Source: Durusdinium trenchii (taxonomy: Eukaryota; Sar; Dinophyceae; Suessiales; Symbiodiniaceae). From it: DNA of 64,000 nucleotides. The stretch lies in the NCBI GenBank assembly GCA_963970005.1, contig CAXAMN010021718.1, positions 997,762-1,061,761 on the forward strand, read 5' to 3'. The translations under genes and the position numbers were made by a program. The notes under the pieces are model-generated. The model saw only the letters and a list, made by a program, of their open reading frames with translations. It was not told the origin of the DNA and made no database searches. Position 1 is the stretch's first letter; the number at the start of each line of letters is the position of its first letter. Shown here piece by piece: positions 50,701 through 62,700 of this stretch.

Positions 50701-53700
50701 GTGATGGTTGAGCAGCTTGATGGCGGACCTCATTCCAACATCTACTGGATCGTGCATGGCACGAATCTCTTGAGAACAGCACCAGAACATCTTCGACCTG
50801 CACCTGTGGAGGATTCTGGAAAGGCAGCTGATGATGATCCCTTCTTCAAGGCCCAGCAAGCCCTGCAGAACATTCGGAGCAGGGGCACGACACTCTACAC
50901 CGACCTCACCAAGACGAACAAGAGACAAAGGCATGAAGTCTCCAGTGATGAGGAAGATGAAGAGTTCGATGATGACCACATGGCAGAAGGAGAAGAAGGG
51001 GAGGGGAATCCAGGATTGGCTGACTATTGGCAGGTCAGTGATGATCAGAAGACCTGGACCCGTGTACACAATGTTGAGCGCAAAGAACTCTTTGTGCCAG
51101 TCAGCACTGATGATGTCCCAGTAGACCGTTTCCGGAACCAACGTCTCACTGTCATCAGACGGAACCCACCTCATCCGGAACATCTTCGACTACGAGACGA
51201 TTGGAGAACAATCGATGCTGGAAGGAACCTTCACTATCGGTGGACAGGCACAACAACCTTCCAGATAGATGATGACATAGAGACGGCTTCAGATGACACC
51301 TTCGAACAATTGGTGCGAGATGAACCGGAAGAACCTCCCGAACCAGAGGAGGGACCACCAGAGGACGATCAACCAAGAACGTCAGCATCAGCAATGCCAC
51401 CACCGGCAAACCCAGCAGCTAACGCCCCAGCAGATGCTGCACTTCAAGAACCACAGAACAACAATGAAGCAGATGAAGTACCTCTGGAGGAACCAGCAGC
51501 ACCAAGCAATGAAGCATCACCACAGGAGATGCCTCCAGCACCAGTCCCGGAACATCAGAAGAGGCTCTATGAACCGACCGCCAATGAGAGCTTCAGAAAC
51601 CAGAGAAGCCGAGTTGACGAACAGGAGACCTTGTCTTTCTTGAAGAAGCCAATGGTGTATGGACCCATGAAGTCAGAGACTGCCCGGTCAACGCCATATG
51701 ATCAGGTGGCCACAGAGGACATGAACATGCAGATTGATGTGGATGTCCAGAAGATTGATGATCTACCACCAGGGTGGCACCTTGAAAATGGATGGCTCTG
51801 CCTAGACAGCCCCGAAGACGACTGGGTCATGGAAGGAAACTGGCTCATTAGAAATCACTACATCCCAAGAAAAGAGGCCTACCGTCCATCAGATGAAGAA
51901 TGCCCCATTGACCTGAACTACCTGGTCAAGGAAAGAGTGTCCAGCACATCCCACGGCATCTTCAAGGACAGATGGAAGAGACACAGCCGAAACCCTCTTA
52001 TTGAGGAGGCCTACTGGACAGGACAAACCAAGTTCAAGATCAAACCCAACTGGCGCGAACAAGCACAACAGGACTACAAGAAAGCCAGTAACGGGTACAA
52101 GACCCTGAGAACACCGTCCGACAAGATTGCCAAGAAGAAGAAGGGCAAGGACGAGGTGTTCGAAAGGTACATGAGTGTGGCCGACCGTCAAGCCTTCATC
52201 CAGGCGAAGATCAAAGAGCTGGAGAGCTTCTTTAAGAATGAAGTATGGCTCTATGATGAGGAGAAGAATGCAGACCCTGAGCGAATCCTCAAGGCCCACT
52301 TCATCTTGACGTGGAAGAAGAATGAAGATGGCACACCACGAGCAAAGGCAAGACTCATCACACAAGGATTCAAAGACCCAGATGCACTTTCCGGAGCTTT
52401 GTCCACCAATGCCCCCACTTTGACCAGACTGGCAAGAGGCCTGGTACTATGCATTTGCCAACTTTACAAATGGCACATGTTCACCTCAGACATCACGACC
52501 GCCTTTTTGCAGGGCAAGAATTTTGACAAGGAATCCAAGCGAGTGATCTGGATTCGATTGCCACGGGACGCCAAGCAGCTTCTGGGCATGTCACCCGAGG
52601 AACCAACATTGATGAGATTGGTGAAGCCAATGTATGGACTATGTGATGCTCCCCGTGCATGGTACGAAGAGGCAACAGAACGCATCCTTCGAGTTGGTGA
52701 AGGCAACATCCAGCGACATCCACTGGACCCATGCCTCTTCATGGTCTATCGACCTCTGGACCCAGAAAAGATGACAGATCCAACGGTGGAGCGAGAACTG
52801 GCCTGCATCTTTGGCATACACGTTGATGATTTGGTTGGTTGCGGTGATCTGCAAGACCCGTACTTCCATGAAGTCAAAGAGAAGCTAAAGAATGTCTTCA
52901 CGTTCCGTGAGTGGCAAGAGGGCAACAACCTTGAGTATTGCGGGAGCCAAATTAAGAGTCTTTCTGAAGATGTCCTCGCTTTGAGCCAAGAGTCCTATAT
53001 CCACAAGGTGAAGCCAATACCCATCGCCAAGGAGCGAGTGAACAGTCCTGACCTTCCCGTGACAGAACGAGAACGATCTCTACTACGCGGACTGATAGGT
53101 GGTTTGCAGTGGCCTGCCACCCAGAGCTCACCACATCTACAAGTCGGAATTTCCCAGCTGGCTGGTGAGACTTCAAAGGCAACAGTGGCAACACTTCAGA
53201 AAGGCAACAAGCACCTGCGCTATGCCAAGGAGTATGCCGACGTAGGACTCCAGTACAGATGTCTCGGAGCCAAAGAAGATATGACCTTCATCGCCTACAG
53301 TGACGCCTCCTTCGCAACAAGATCAGATCTGAGCAGCCAAGGTGGATACCTCCTGGCTATGTGCCACAAGGACGTCGCCAATGGCAAGTGTGAAGGGCAC
53401 TACAATGTGATCGACTGGAGAAGCTGGAAACTACCACGTGTGTCAAGAAGCACGCTTTCAGCAGAGTCCCAGGCAGCAAGTGAAGCCGCAGATAGTCTCA
53501 TGTACACCTCCTTGTTCTGGAACCTCATCTTCAAGGCATTGATGCCCCTGGATTCCGTGAGCACTGGACATCTGCAGAACAGTCCCAAGCTCATTGTGGA
53601 TGCCAAGGCCTTATATGATGTCCTGGTAAAAGATGAGATCCAAGCAGCAACTGGAGCAGACAAAAGAACCACCATTGAGGCTCTTGTGTGTCGAGACAAG

Positions 53701-56700
53701 CTATCATGCTGCAACGGAAAAGTCATGTGGGTATCCTCTGAGCTTCAGTACGCTGATGGTCTGACCAAGGATTCAGCAGCTGCTCTTCTTGGACAACGAC
53801 TTCGATCTCACATGACAAGGCTGAAGAGTGACGAGACCTTCCAAGCTTCCAAACGGAAGAATGTGACCAACAGGAAGAAAGGTGAGAACATGTATGCCAT
53901 CAGACGACCAGAGAGAGCATTGTTTGCAATGTTTTCAAACTACTTCCTGGACACCGTGAACGCTTTTGAAGAGAGAGATGGTAACTTCACGGGCACTATG
54001 AGCCACTATAAGGGGGAGGAACATGACTTGATTGACTATGTCTTGTTGATCTTGACGATCATGTTCATCGGCATGTTCACCTGGCTCTTCTGGAAGTGGA
54101 CACAAGGTCCAAAGATTGTGATCCTTGAGAAGAAGTTCAAAGAGAACGAGGCTCAGACAACCCGAGACGGGACTTGAAGAACAAAGGCTGGTAGAGCTGC
54201 GCAAGGAGAACATCACCATCACCAAGCAGAACCAGAGATTGAAAGAAGAGTTGGCCGTGTCGGAACAGGCACGACAGGACGCACAAAGAGAACTACGACT
54301 GCTGGCAAAAGAGCACCACAAGATGAAAGAAATGCAAGAGGCAGATTTCAACCACAAGTTCAAAGTGGCAGGACAACAGGCTTCCTTCAAGCCAGTCTAT
54401 CTAGCAAGCCAAGGAGGCTGCTGGCATGCATCGAGGGCTTGTGTTGCTCAGAGGACCGCGAACCTGGTCTACGAACGACAGCCTTGCAAGGCATGTGCCC
54501 ATTTGTTCTTTGACAAATGCACCCCGACAGCATCGAGCGAGGGTGTTCATTGGGTTGGCGGAACCCACGGCACGTTGTTCGGAGTAGCCACCTCAAGTGA
54601 AGACTGGTGAGAAGTGAGAGGCCGCGAATTTAGAATTTCCTTTTTCTGAATGATCTTCACCGATGTTGTTTGTGCGCCGCACAACCCGGTAGATCAGACA
54701 TTTGAACTGTGATCGCCGCGCTCGCCTCAAGCTCAGTGGCGGGTGCGCGCGCGACTTGAGCAATGGCTCACTGAAAATAGCGCGTGGCCGCGCTGACCGA
54801 CTTTCGTGGACGAGGACCTCGAGAACCTCGTGACCGGTGATCGAAGCTTCGTTACCAACATATATGATATACATCTGTTTCAATGTTGGTGTTTGTGGTT
54901 TTGATGGCAACTCGGATGTTTGCCCAGTATGTCACCTGCATGTGTTCCTTCGTCACGCACTCCAAAACGCCTCATCCACCGACACCCCACCCCACGCCGA
55001 CGCCGGCGTCGACGCCGAGGCCGATGAGAAGGGCGACTCAGATCTGACCTTGGACCAAGTGGCCACCGATCTCACGTGCCTTGGAGACGAACACGGCTTC
55101 GCGACCGTGATTGCGGTTCCACAGAGTGGCGCGGAGTGGAACGGCCGGACGAGGTGTGCTAATGGTCCAGTCCGCCAACGAAACCCGTCTCCTTTTCATG
55201 ACGAACGTGGGTGAAGTTTTGGAGTGGCGCGCCAACACCCATTCTTCATATCTTGGCTGTGGGTCACGGTACCCCAAATAGACCTGCCAGAAACGTGGGA
55301 GCGACTCTAAATTGGGTGACCCTACTTGGTAAGTCTGGTTTTCTTGAGCTTCTGTCTGAGGTTGGGTGCTTGTTACAGGTTTGGCAAGGACGTGTCCAAA
55401 ACATTTCAATCCATGAAGTTATGTGATCCTCGAATAGTGAGGCATGGCGACCCACAGTCATCCAGGTCGGGGCTCCAGCGGACCAGTCTACCGTGTGGCC
55501 TCCAGTCTTCCTCCGTAGGGAAGAGCAAGGTATCCAGGTGCCATCTGGGCATTCCTACTAGTAGCAAGAAGCTAGGTATCTAGGTGGAGGCCATCGCGGA
55601 TCGTAGGTTGGAGGCCATCGCCACCAGTAGCAAGAAACTACTAGTATAGCATCTCATCGCTGAATTCCAAGGCAGATGGCCATGGATGGGCTCTTGGATC
55701 CAGTGGTAGGCCGGGCGAACATCGATGCCACTGGCGAAAGATCGGGGACCTGAAGCCGGTCCGTTCCATCCATCCGCAACACAGCTGGCTCCTGTCGCTT
55801 TCCCCTGAATGCCTTGGACTCGAAACATGGTTTCTTTTTGGTTTTTGCTTTTCATCAAGAAACAAGTCGCCTTCTCATGATCTCTGCCGTTGTCCCAGTG
55901 GTTTTGTATATAGCTACAACAGGGATGATCCGCCACGCTTCCACCGGTCTGATTCGGCCGCTGCGGATTCGGTGTCGTCCTCTTTCACGCAGTGAAACGC
56001 AGCTCCAGTCTGCAGGGGATCCGCGACTGGCAATGGTCCTGCGACGTCATTAGAAAACGCCCAATTGGACCTTGCTCCACGTACTTGTTCCTCTCACGAC
56101 TGTTCTCTCCGATTCGACCACATTCGATCTACAAATATAATCAAATATATACATATATATATATATGTATAGAACATGGTCGTGACCTCTATTTTGGGAC
56201 CACCCACCACCCCATCTTAGATGGTCAAACTTCCTGATCAACTGCAGGTCGGTCAGACCTTCCGTCAGGAACCTCCAGGTATGTCGACATGCCTGCTGGT
56301 GCTGTGTCCTGTGATGTATCATGATGCCTCCCCCCAAGTTCGATCGAATGATTGGACCAAGAGTGGAATATGTTTCCATAATACCACCAGCACCTTCAAA
56401 GGGGTCACCTGGCTGGAAGCCCCTACACTACCAGGGGACCTCCAGACAGGACACCCCTTGAAGGTCCAGGCATAATAATGTGTCCAATATTTTTTTTCAT
56501 CTTTTTCCAAGTCCCCCAGGATCCCCCATCCGCGAGTCCCATGTTGGATGATTGGAGGACGCAAACAAGGGGAACAGGTTCACTTTGACCCCCCCAAAGA
56601 ACCATGGTAACACAAGGGACGGCCATTGGAGTCAATCAACGGCCATTGGATGCGAACGACGGAGTGAAGACGACACGTGACGATCAAACACCATGCTTTT

Positions 56701-59700
56701 CACTTGGTTCTCACCTTCACAAAGACCTCACATGTTGCCTGGTGTGTTTATAGTGAAGAGTTTTCTCTTCATGGTTTTGATGGCTCTGGTAGAATCCGAT
56801 ACTGCCTCGGGCTGTTGGTGCTGCACGTTTCTTTGCTTCTTGAAAGCCCCGAACTACACTCTTCACACTGTTAGGTCGACAAGAGGAGATGGAGCGCATC
56901 ATCCAGATCTTGCTACGGAAGCGAAAGTCTGGGCCCTGGTAGACTGGAACAAGCAAAACAAAGGAAGGACATCTGAGATCAAAGATGAACGACAATGATG
57001 GGCAAACACTGCTTCTCCATGCTGGTCCTACTGTACCTATCACAATACAACGTGGTTTCAGGGTTTCCTGCCTCACTCTCGCTGTTCTGGATGGATGTAT
57101 AGTCATCCTAGAGTCCATAGAATATGGAAAATCCATGAAACTCCAAACAATAGGGGGCTGGTCATGCTTTTTGGATTGCTTCATCTTCTATTGTATCTAT
57201 ATTGGATCCTCTTCCTATATATAAACGACATGTAATTCTTGTTGAATCATTTCGATGTTCTCTCTCCCTTCTACTCAACCTGCATGAGAGAGCTCAACGT
57301 CTCACGTGCGTGTCTCACGTCAGGAACAACTGCTGCCTCGTGGGCCCTCCCGGCGTCGGCAAGACGGCCGTGGTGGAGGGCTTGGCGCAACGCATCGCGC
57401 AGGGGGAGGCGGGACGTGTCTAGTCGTGGAACTGGGCTGCGCCAAACGGCGAAGTCGCAGGAATCCAAACGAAGCCAGTCAAACGGCGATAGAAGTGCAA
57501 TTATTTGGGTGGCTTCGCCGTCAACAACAAGGACCACATGGGAAGTCTCTTTTCATGCGCGTCAACACTTCGCGCGCCACAAATGGTGCGAGCTCAGCTC
57601 AGCGTACCAAACGTGTTGACGAGGTGGTTCTTCTTCGGTCACCGGTCCCCTTGCTCCATCCCTCATTCTCGAGACCTGACGGCCGAACGTGCAGGTGCCT
57701 TCACGCTTGCGTGGGAAGCAGCTCTACTCCTTGGACTTGGGGCAATTGGTCGCCGGAGGGCCGAGAAGAGGTCCGCGTTTCGGACCGTGACCGTGCGGCG
57801 GGCGTCGGGCGGCGGGTGAGGCGGTCGTTTTCAGAGCAAAGAGAAGTCAAGAGAAGCACAAGGCAAAGCAGCTTTTTTTGTTTTGGGAGTTGTAGGAGAG
57901 GTTTTGATTGGTCAAAGGATGTGAAATGGTATCTGGTTTTTTTTTTTGGCTTCGAGGGTGACCTCTCCAAATTTGTCGAACTGAGCAAGACCTTAGAGGA
58001 CCCTCACCCCAAGCAAATATAGCCACTGCCAGAGTTGGTTTGGATGATGATTGTCCTGGACATTCTTTCATCATTTTTTCTCTCCTGCAGGTAGTCTGGC
58101 AGTTTCTGACTGTTGGAAGGGTAACCTTTCAATCGACTGTTGGATACATGATACTACTATCGTCACTATAGTCAGTTGGGGGGAGAGTTGTTTACATTGC
58201 AGACAGTTTTGGACCAAGGTCATATTTAATGACTCTCCCTGGAACGGCCCCATGGTGGAAGTGGATGACACCACCTGTTTACCATGGTCCGAACTCGGGG
58301 CCAGGCCATTCTCCACGTAACCATGTGGTCCTTCCAGGGAGTGCCCTAAGGATCCAGTCGTACCTTCTCAGGTTCGGTACGCCTGGACCCTCCTGGCACC
58401 TACATAACAGTGCCTCCAATCACCGTACCTGAGAAGGTACGACTGGATCCCTAGGGGTGTAAGATGACGATTCACTTGCTTTTGACCTGACGGACCGCCC
58501 CTCACTCGACTCTGAGGCTGGCACCAAGTACCGGGGCGAGTTCGAAGACCGTGGGAGCCTGACCGGGAGGGGTGAGGGAACGGAGGTGAGAGGGTCCAAA
58601 CTGCTGACTGGGTCTGTTCTGACTGGGATGTGTTGGGATGTGTTCGGGTGTGGATGGCTGTGAGAGGAGAAAACTTTGTTTTGGGTGGAGGGAGTATAGC
58701 TGAAAGAGATTGAAAAAGTATTCTGTCATAGTCTGTTTGCTTTTTCGAGGGATCCTTTTTTTTGGGGGGGTGTAAAAGATAATTAGATGAACTTCAATGT
58801 ATGGTTTCATAGCTGTTTGAGGTCCTTCATATTGGTCTCACTCACACATTGCATTAACAACATTAATTGTATATTTTAGTTATATTGTTTCATGTTCTTT
58901 GACATGTATATGTTAGATAGGGATTAGCTCACGAGCAGCTCACCACATCAATGCGTTAGCTCGCCCAGAAGCTGAAATCGATCCCTGTGGGGCCCAAGGG
59001 GGACCGAACTGTGGGACCGTCACCATCTCCAAGCGTCAGGAAGTCCGTCAGGAGCATCTGAGAAAACCTTTTGCTGTGGCGAAGCAACATAGCGGTGGTG
59101 AACCAGAGTGGTATACAGAGTGGTATATAGACTAGACGTGACTAGACGACATCTCTACTCGTTTAGATGGTGTTCAACTTGGGAGGCTGTTTCAACTGTG
59201 CTGATTGCCTGCGCTGTTTCAGAGCGTGGTGACGTGGTAAAGTCTGCCTGTTTCAGTCGTTCCTCGTCACTCACGGAAGTGTCGTTCCGCTCCTGACCTC
59301 GTCCTCTCAGCGAGCTGAGCTGCAGCTCAGCAGATCATCAAGCCTCAGTCTGTTGGCCACTGAGGCTTGAAGAAAGTGATCAATGAGGTGACCAGTGATG
59401 AAAGAGACATTTGTCTCTTCATCGACGAGCTTCTTGACTCAGAGATTTGACGGATCGACGAGGCCGCGAGGCTCACGCGCTCGCTTTCGAGAAAAGCAGA
59501 GAAATAGATTCCCTGACTGGAAGCCGTCCAACAAACATTGCTATACATAAGTTACATATTGTTTTAAAACTGAGATTGAGCTTCACTTACGGTGACAACA
59601 GTAGGTGGGGCGAAGAAGCCAGAATCTCAGCCATGTCGACTTTGGACAGAACCGGACAGTTGACATTTCGGAGAGTCTTATTCCCCTTAAAACTCCAGCC

Positions 59701-62700
59701 GTATGCAAAACTGGGGACCTGTATTTCATGTCACCGGTTCGCCAGTTCAGTACCACCACTTGGACTTGTTCCAGACCGACTCTTTCGGGTGGTGACTGAG
59801 TTCTGTCTGTCGCTGTTGCTGAGGATTCACCAGATCATCGGCGCGGGCGCCGCAGGCCGCGACGCGCGAAGTCGCGAAGGCGCCAGGAGAGATGACCCCG
59901 GTGTCCTTTTTGGTCATTCTTTCGCAGCGCAAGGCTGAGATGTTCCTTGTGAGTTTTTTCATGTTTTGGGGTGGCTGAATGGCACTAATCACTTGTGGTT
60001 TATCCCGTATCATGTTGCTTCATTTTCATTGGACGGTTCACACGGTGATTCCGTGACCATTTGGCTCCTCCGCCGAATCTGGAGATCCCCAAGTAGTGTA
60101 GGGTGGTCCAGCCAGGACACCCCGACAGGATGGTCCAGGTGGTTTTGTTTTTCAACGTCCCGACCCACTGGGTACACTCGGGTGGACCGGTCGTTGCCCC
60201 CTTGGGGGGGGTTCGGTCGCCCTATTCGAGCTACACCACCTATATAGATCTATATATATATAGACTATATATAGACCCCAGGGCATCCCGTTTCCACTAT
60301 AGCTGGTAACCAGTGATTCCAGTTCGACTAAAACCATAGACCGAACGAATCCCTGGTTCCTTATAGTCCGTGGTTTGCCTGGGATCCACCTGGGGACGTT
60401 CTTCCTCACCCTGGACCTGGTCGGGCTCCGATCTTCCCAGGTGCCGACTCCTCCATGGACGCGGCGAACCTTCTGAAGCCTTCCTTGGCACGTGGAGAGC
60501 TTCAGGCGCGGCCCTTTTGCTCCCTTGCTCCCGTCGGAGGGCGGGTCCGGGTGCGGATTCGGTCCGTGGAAGGAAGTGCATCCAAGTGCTCCGGTTCGTG
60601 GATGGTTTCCAGTTCAAAGAGTTTCTTCCACAGGGCCAGGGCAGGCTAGTAGCAGGGCGTACCAAAAGAATGGGCTGTTTTTTGCTTCCTTTGCGGAGCC
60701 GGGCGGCTTTGGAAGAAGTCCCGGCCCCGGGGGTTTTCATGGACCCTGAACCTGGACGAATGGACAGTGCCTGGTAGGTCACTTAGGTCCCCTGAACCTG
60801 ATTGCCATCCTCTTCACAAGGGTGGTTGAAGACCGATTCAACACATCAACGGTCCACAGGTGGTGTGGAGGGGCCACAGGTGGAAAAGAGGCGCACGCAC
60901 CGAGGTCATTGGCGCGACCACTGCGGACGAGTGAGCAGGAGGATGGGAGGGTAGAGGATGGTGGCTTTAGAGGTATGGGAGTCTCCAAGGTATTTACATT
61001 TTAAAGTCATAAACACGTATATATAGGATGGTATACCTAGATTTGCAATTTGCACCGACTCAGTCTCTGGCCGATTGAAAATGGGATCAGGTATTGCATT
61101 GAACTTATAGAGGCTCTATAGGTATACGGCATAGGTTTAAAACAGCTGAGCCGTTTTGACACTTCACCATGTTGGAACCTGTGTAGGACAGAGAGAGCTT
61201 CTCAAAGCTTAATCTTGTTGTGGAGGGACGATTCACTTGGCTTCCCAGATGCAGTTGATATTGTCATTCAGTAGCTGAGCAGTCCATCTTCAAAAAATGA
61301 GTCCAACTCGTTCTCCCTGGAGGCCTTTGGGTCATCACCTCTGGGAGTTGGGACTCGTAACAAAGGGGGTCCAGAAGGCTGAGTTGAAAGACCTTCACCT
61401 CTGAAAGACGTGGATTTCAACATTTGGCCCATCACAAAAGCAGTGGAGTTGACATGCTTCTTTCATGGGCACTTGGGGCTCCTGAAATAAGAACGAACTT
61501 GGTGTCCGACTCTTATAGAAGCTACTTCCATACAAGCTCGTGTTCACATACATGCTTCGACCATTTTGACCAAGTAGTTTTGCATCTCTGAGAAGTCAGT
61601 CGTACAGAGAAGCTCATGTTGCGCTTGGAGGTCAGTTGACTGACTGGGTCATCCATGCGCTTCCCATCTGCCCAGCTGGGGAAAGATGAGGCCACTGGGC
61701 CTCATCGATCTAGGTACACCAAGCACATCGAGAAAGATGCAGCCCTGGAGCGACGCTTCCAAAGGGTGAACTGTGAGGACGGCTTGTGGATGTTTGTGGG
61801 AAGTATACTGTATAAATACCCGCAGAAGAACAAGACAGCGGGTGTGTGAAGCATCAAAGAACGGTTGCTTAAAAAGAAACAGCTGATGTTCATCGTCTCT
61901 CATCATTTCAATGGATAATCACCTCCAATGTGGTCATTCTGATATTCAGTCTCCTTGGATAGTTCAGTCCTCTCGTTTTCCTTTTCAACACCGAAACAAC
62001 CGCCGTACCGGGACACCGTAAACCCAAACGGGCAGGGGACCGGCCCGCGAACGTCCGCGGCCCGGCCGCGCGGCCGGTCGTAGGAAGCATCAGTCTCGGA
62101 GACCTTGGAGGTCCTCGAGGGCTTGAGACCCTCCTACGAGGCGGAGAATCGATCGGCGGCATGGTCGGACGGAGGGGGTCGCGCGACCGGCAGGGGAGCA
62201 CGCGGGGCCGGGAAAAGCACTTCTCTTTCGTGTTTGGTTGTATTTGGATCCCTTCCCCTTTGCGGCTACATTTCCCAGAGGCCCCCCTACAACATGGTAG
62301 GGTTGTATTTGGATGTCAACATTTGCATGTTGGATGTTGGAAAAAGGATGAACAAAGGACACCACGGGCCAAAGGCGTGTTATTTGTTTTCTTTTTTTCG
62401 TTGCAGTTGATACAGGCTGACACGCTGCTTCAAAGCCGGAGACCCAAATGACTGCCTTCTTTTCGGCGTCGATGGGGTCGGTTCATGTCTGTTCCCAGAC
62501 TCTCCAAACAGCCCTTGGTCCCTCAAAACCGGGATTTGGGGGGGCCAGATGCGGCCCCTTTCCTTAGAGGGTCTTCTTTGGCGTCTGGGTTCAGGGTCTT
62601 TTTCGAGCACGGCGTTGGCTAAGGGGTGTCGTGCGTGGCCCAAAAAGAAGCACTTCTTACCCGGCGCATGGCCACACCCTCCGGGAGGGTGCCCAAAAAC

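Larger units (their letters stand above)
46607..54860 (+). mobile_element. Full-length Ty1/copia LTR retrotransposon
   Basis: The element is 8254 bp with 197-bp LTRs at 46607-46803 and 54664-54860. Both LTRs begin TGTTG and end CAACA, and I read them as identical. A 5-bp duplication, TATAT, flanks both sides. Order of domains: Gag, CCHC zinc knuckle, aspartic protease, a methyltransferase-like insert, integrase (HHCC and DD35E), reverse transcriptase, RNase H, then a membrane segment, coiled coil and Cys-rich tail. Integrase before reverse transcriptase is the Ty1/copia order. Identical LTRs imply a recent insertion. The reading frame is interrupted at about 47195-47200, 50621-50626 and 54169-54175, so the copy as given is not a single ORF. 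Confidence 0.97.

Noticed and set aside
47440-54390. Many minus-strand and off-frame ORFs inside the retrotransposon
   Set aside because: They overlap strongly supported Gag and Pol frames on the + strand and show no family features.
57306-58022. 238-codon frame running through the Walker A region
   Set aside because: It is in the wrong frame relative to the Walker A exon; the true frame gives [14 protein letters not shown].
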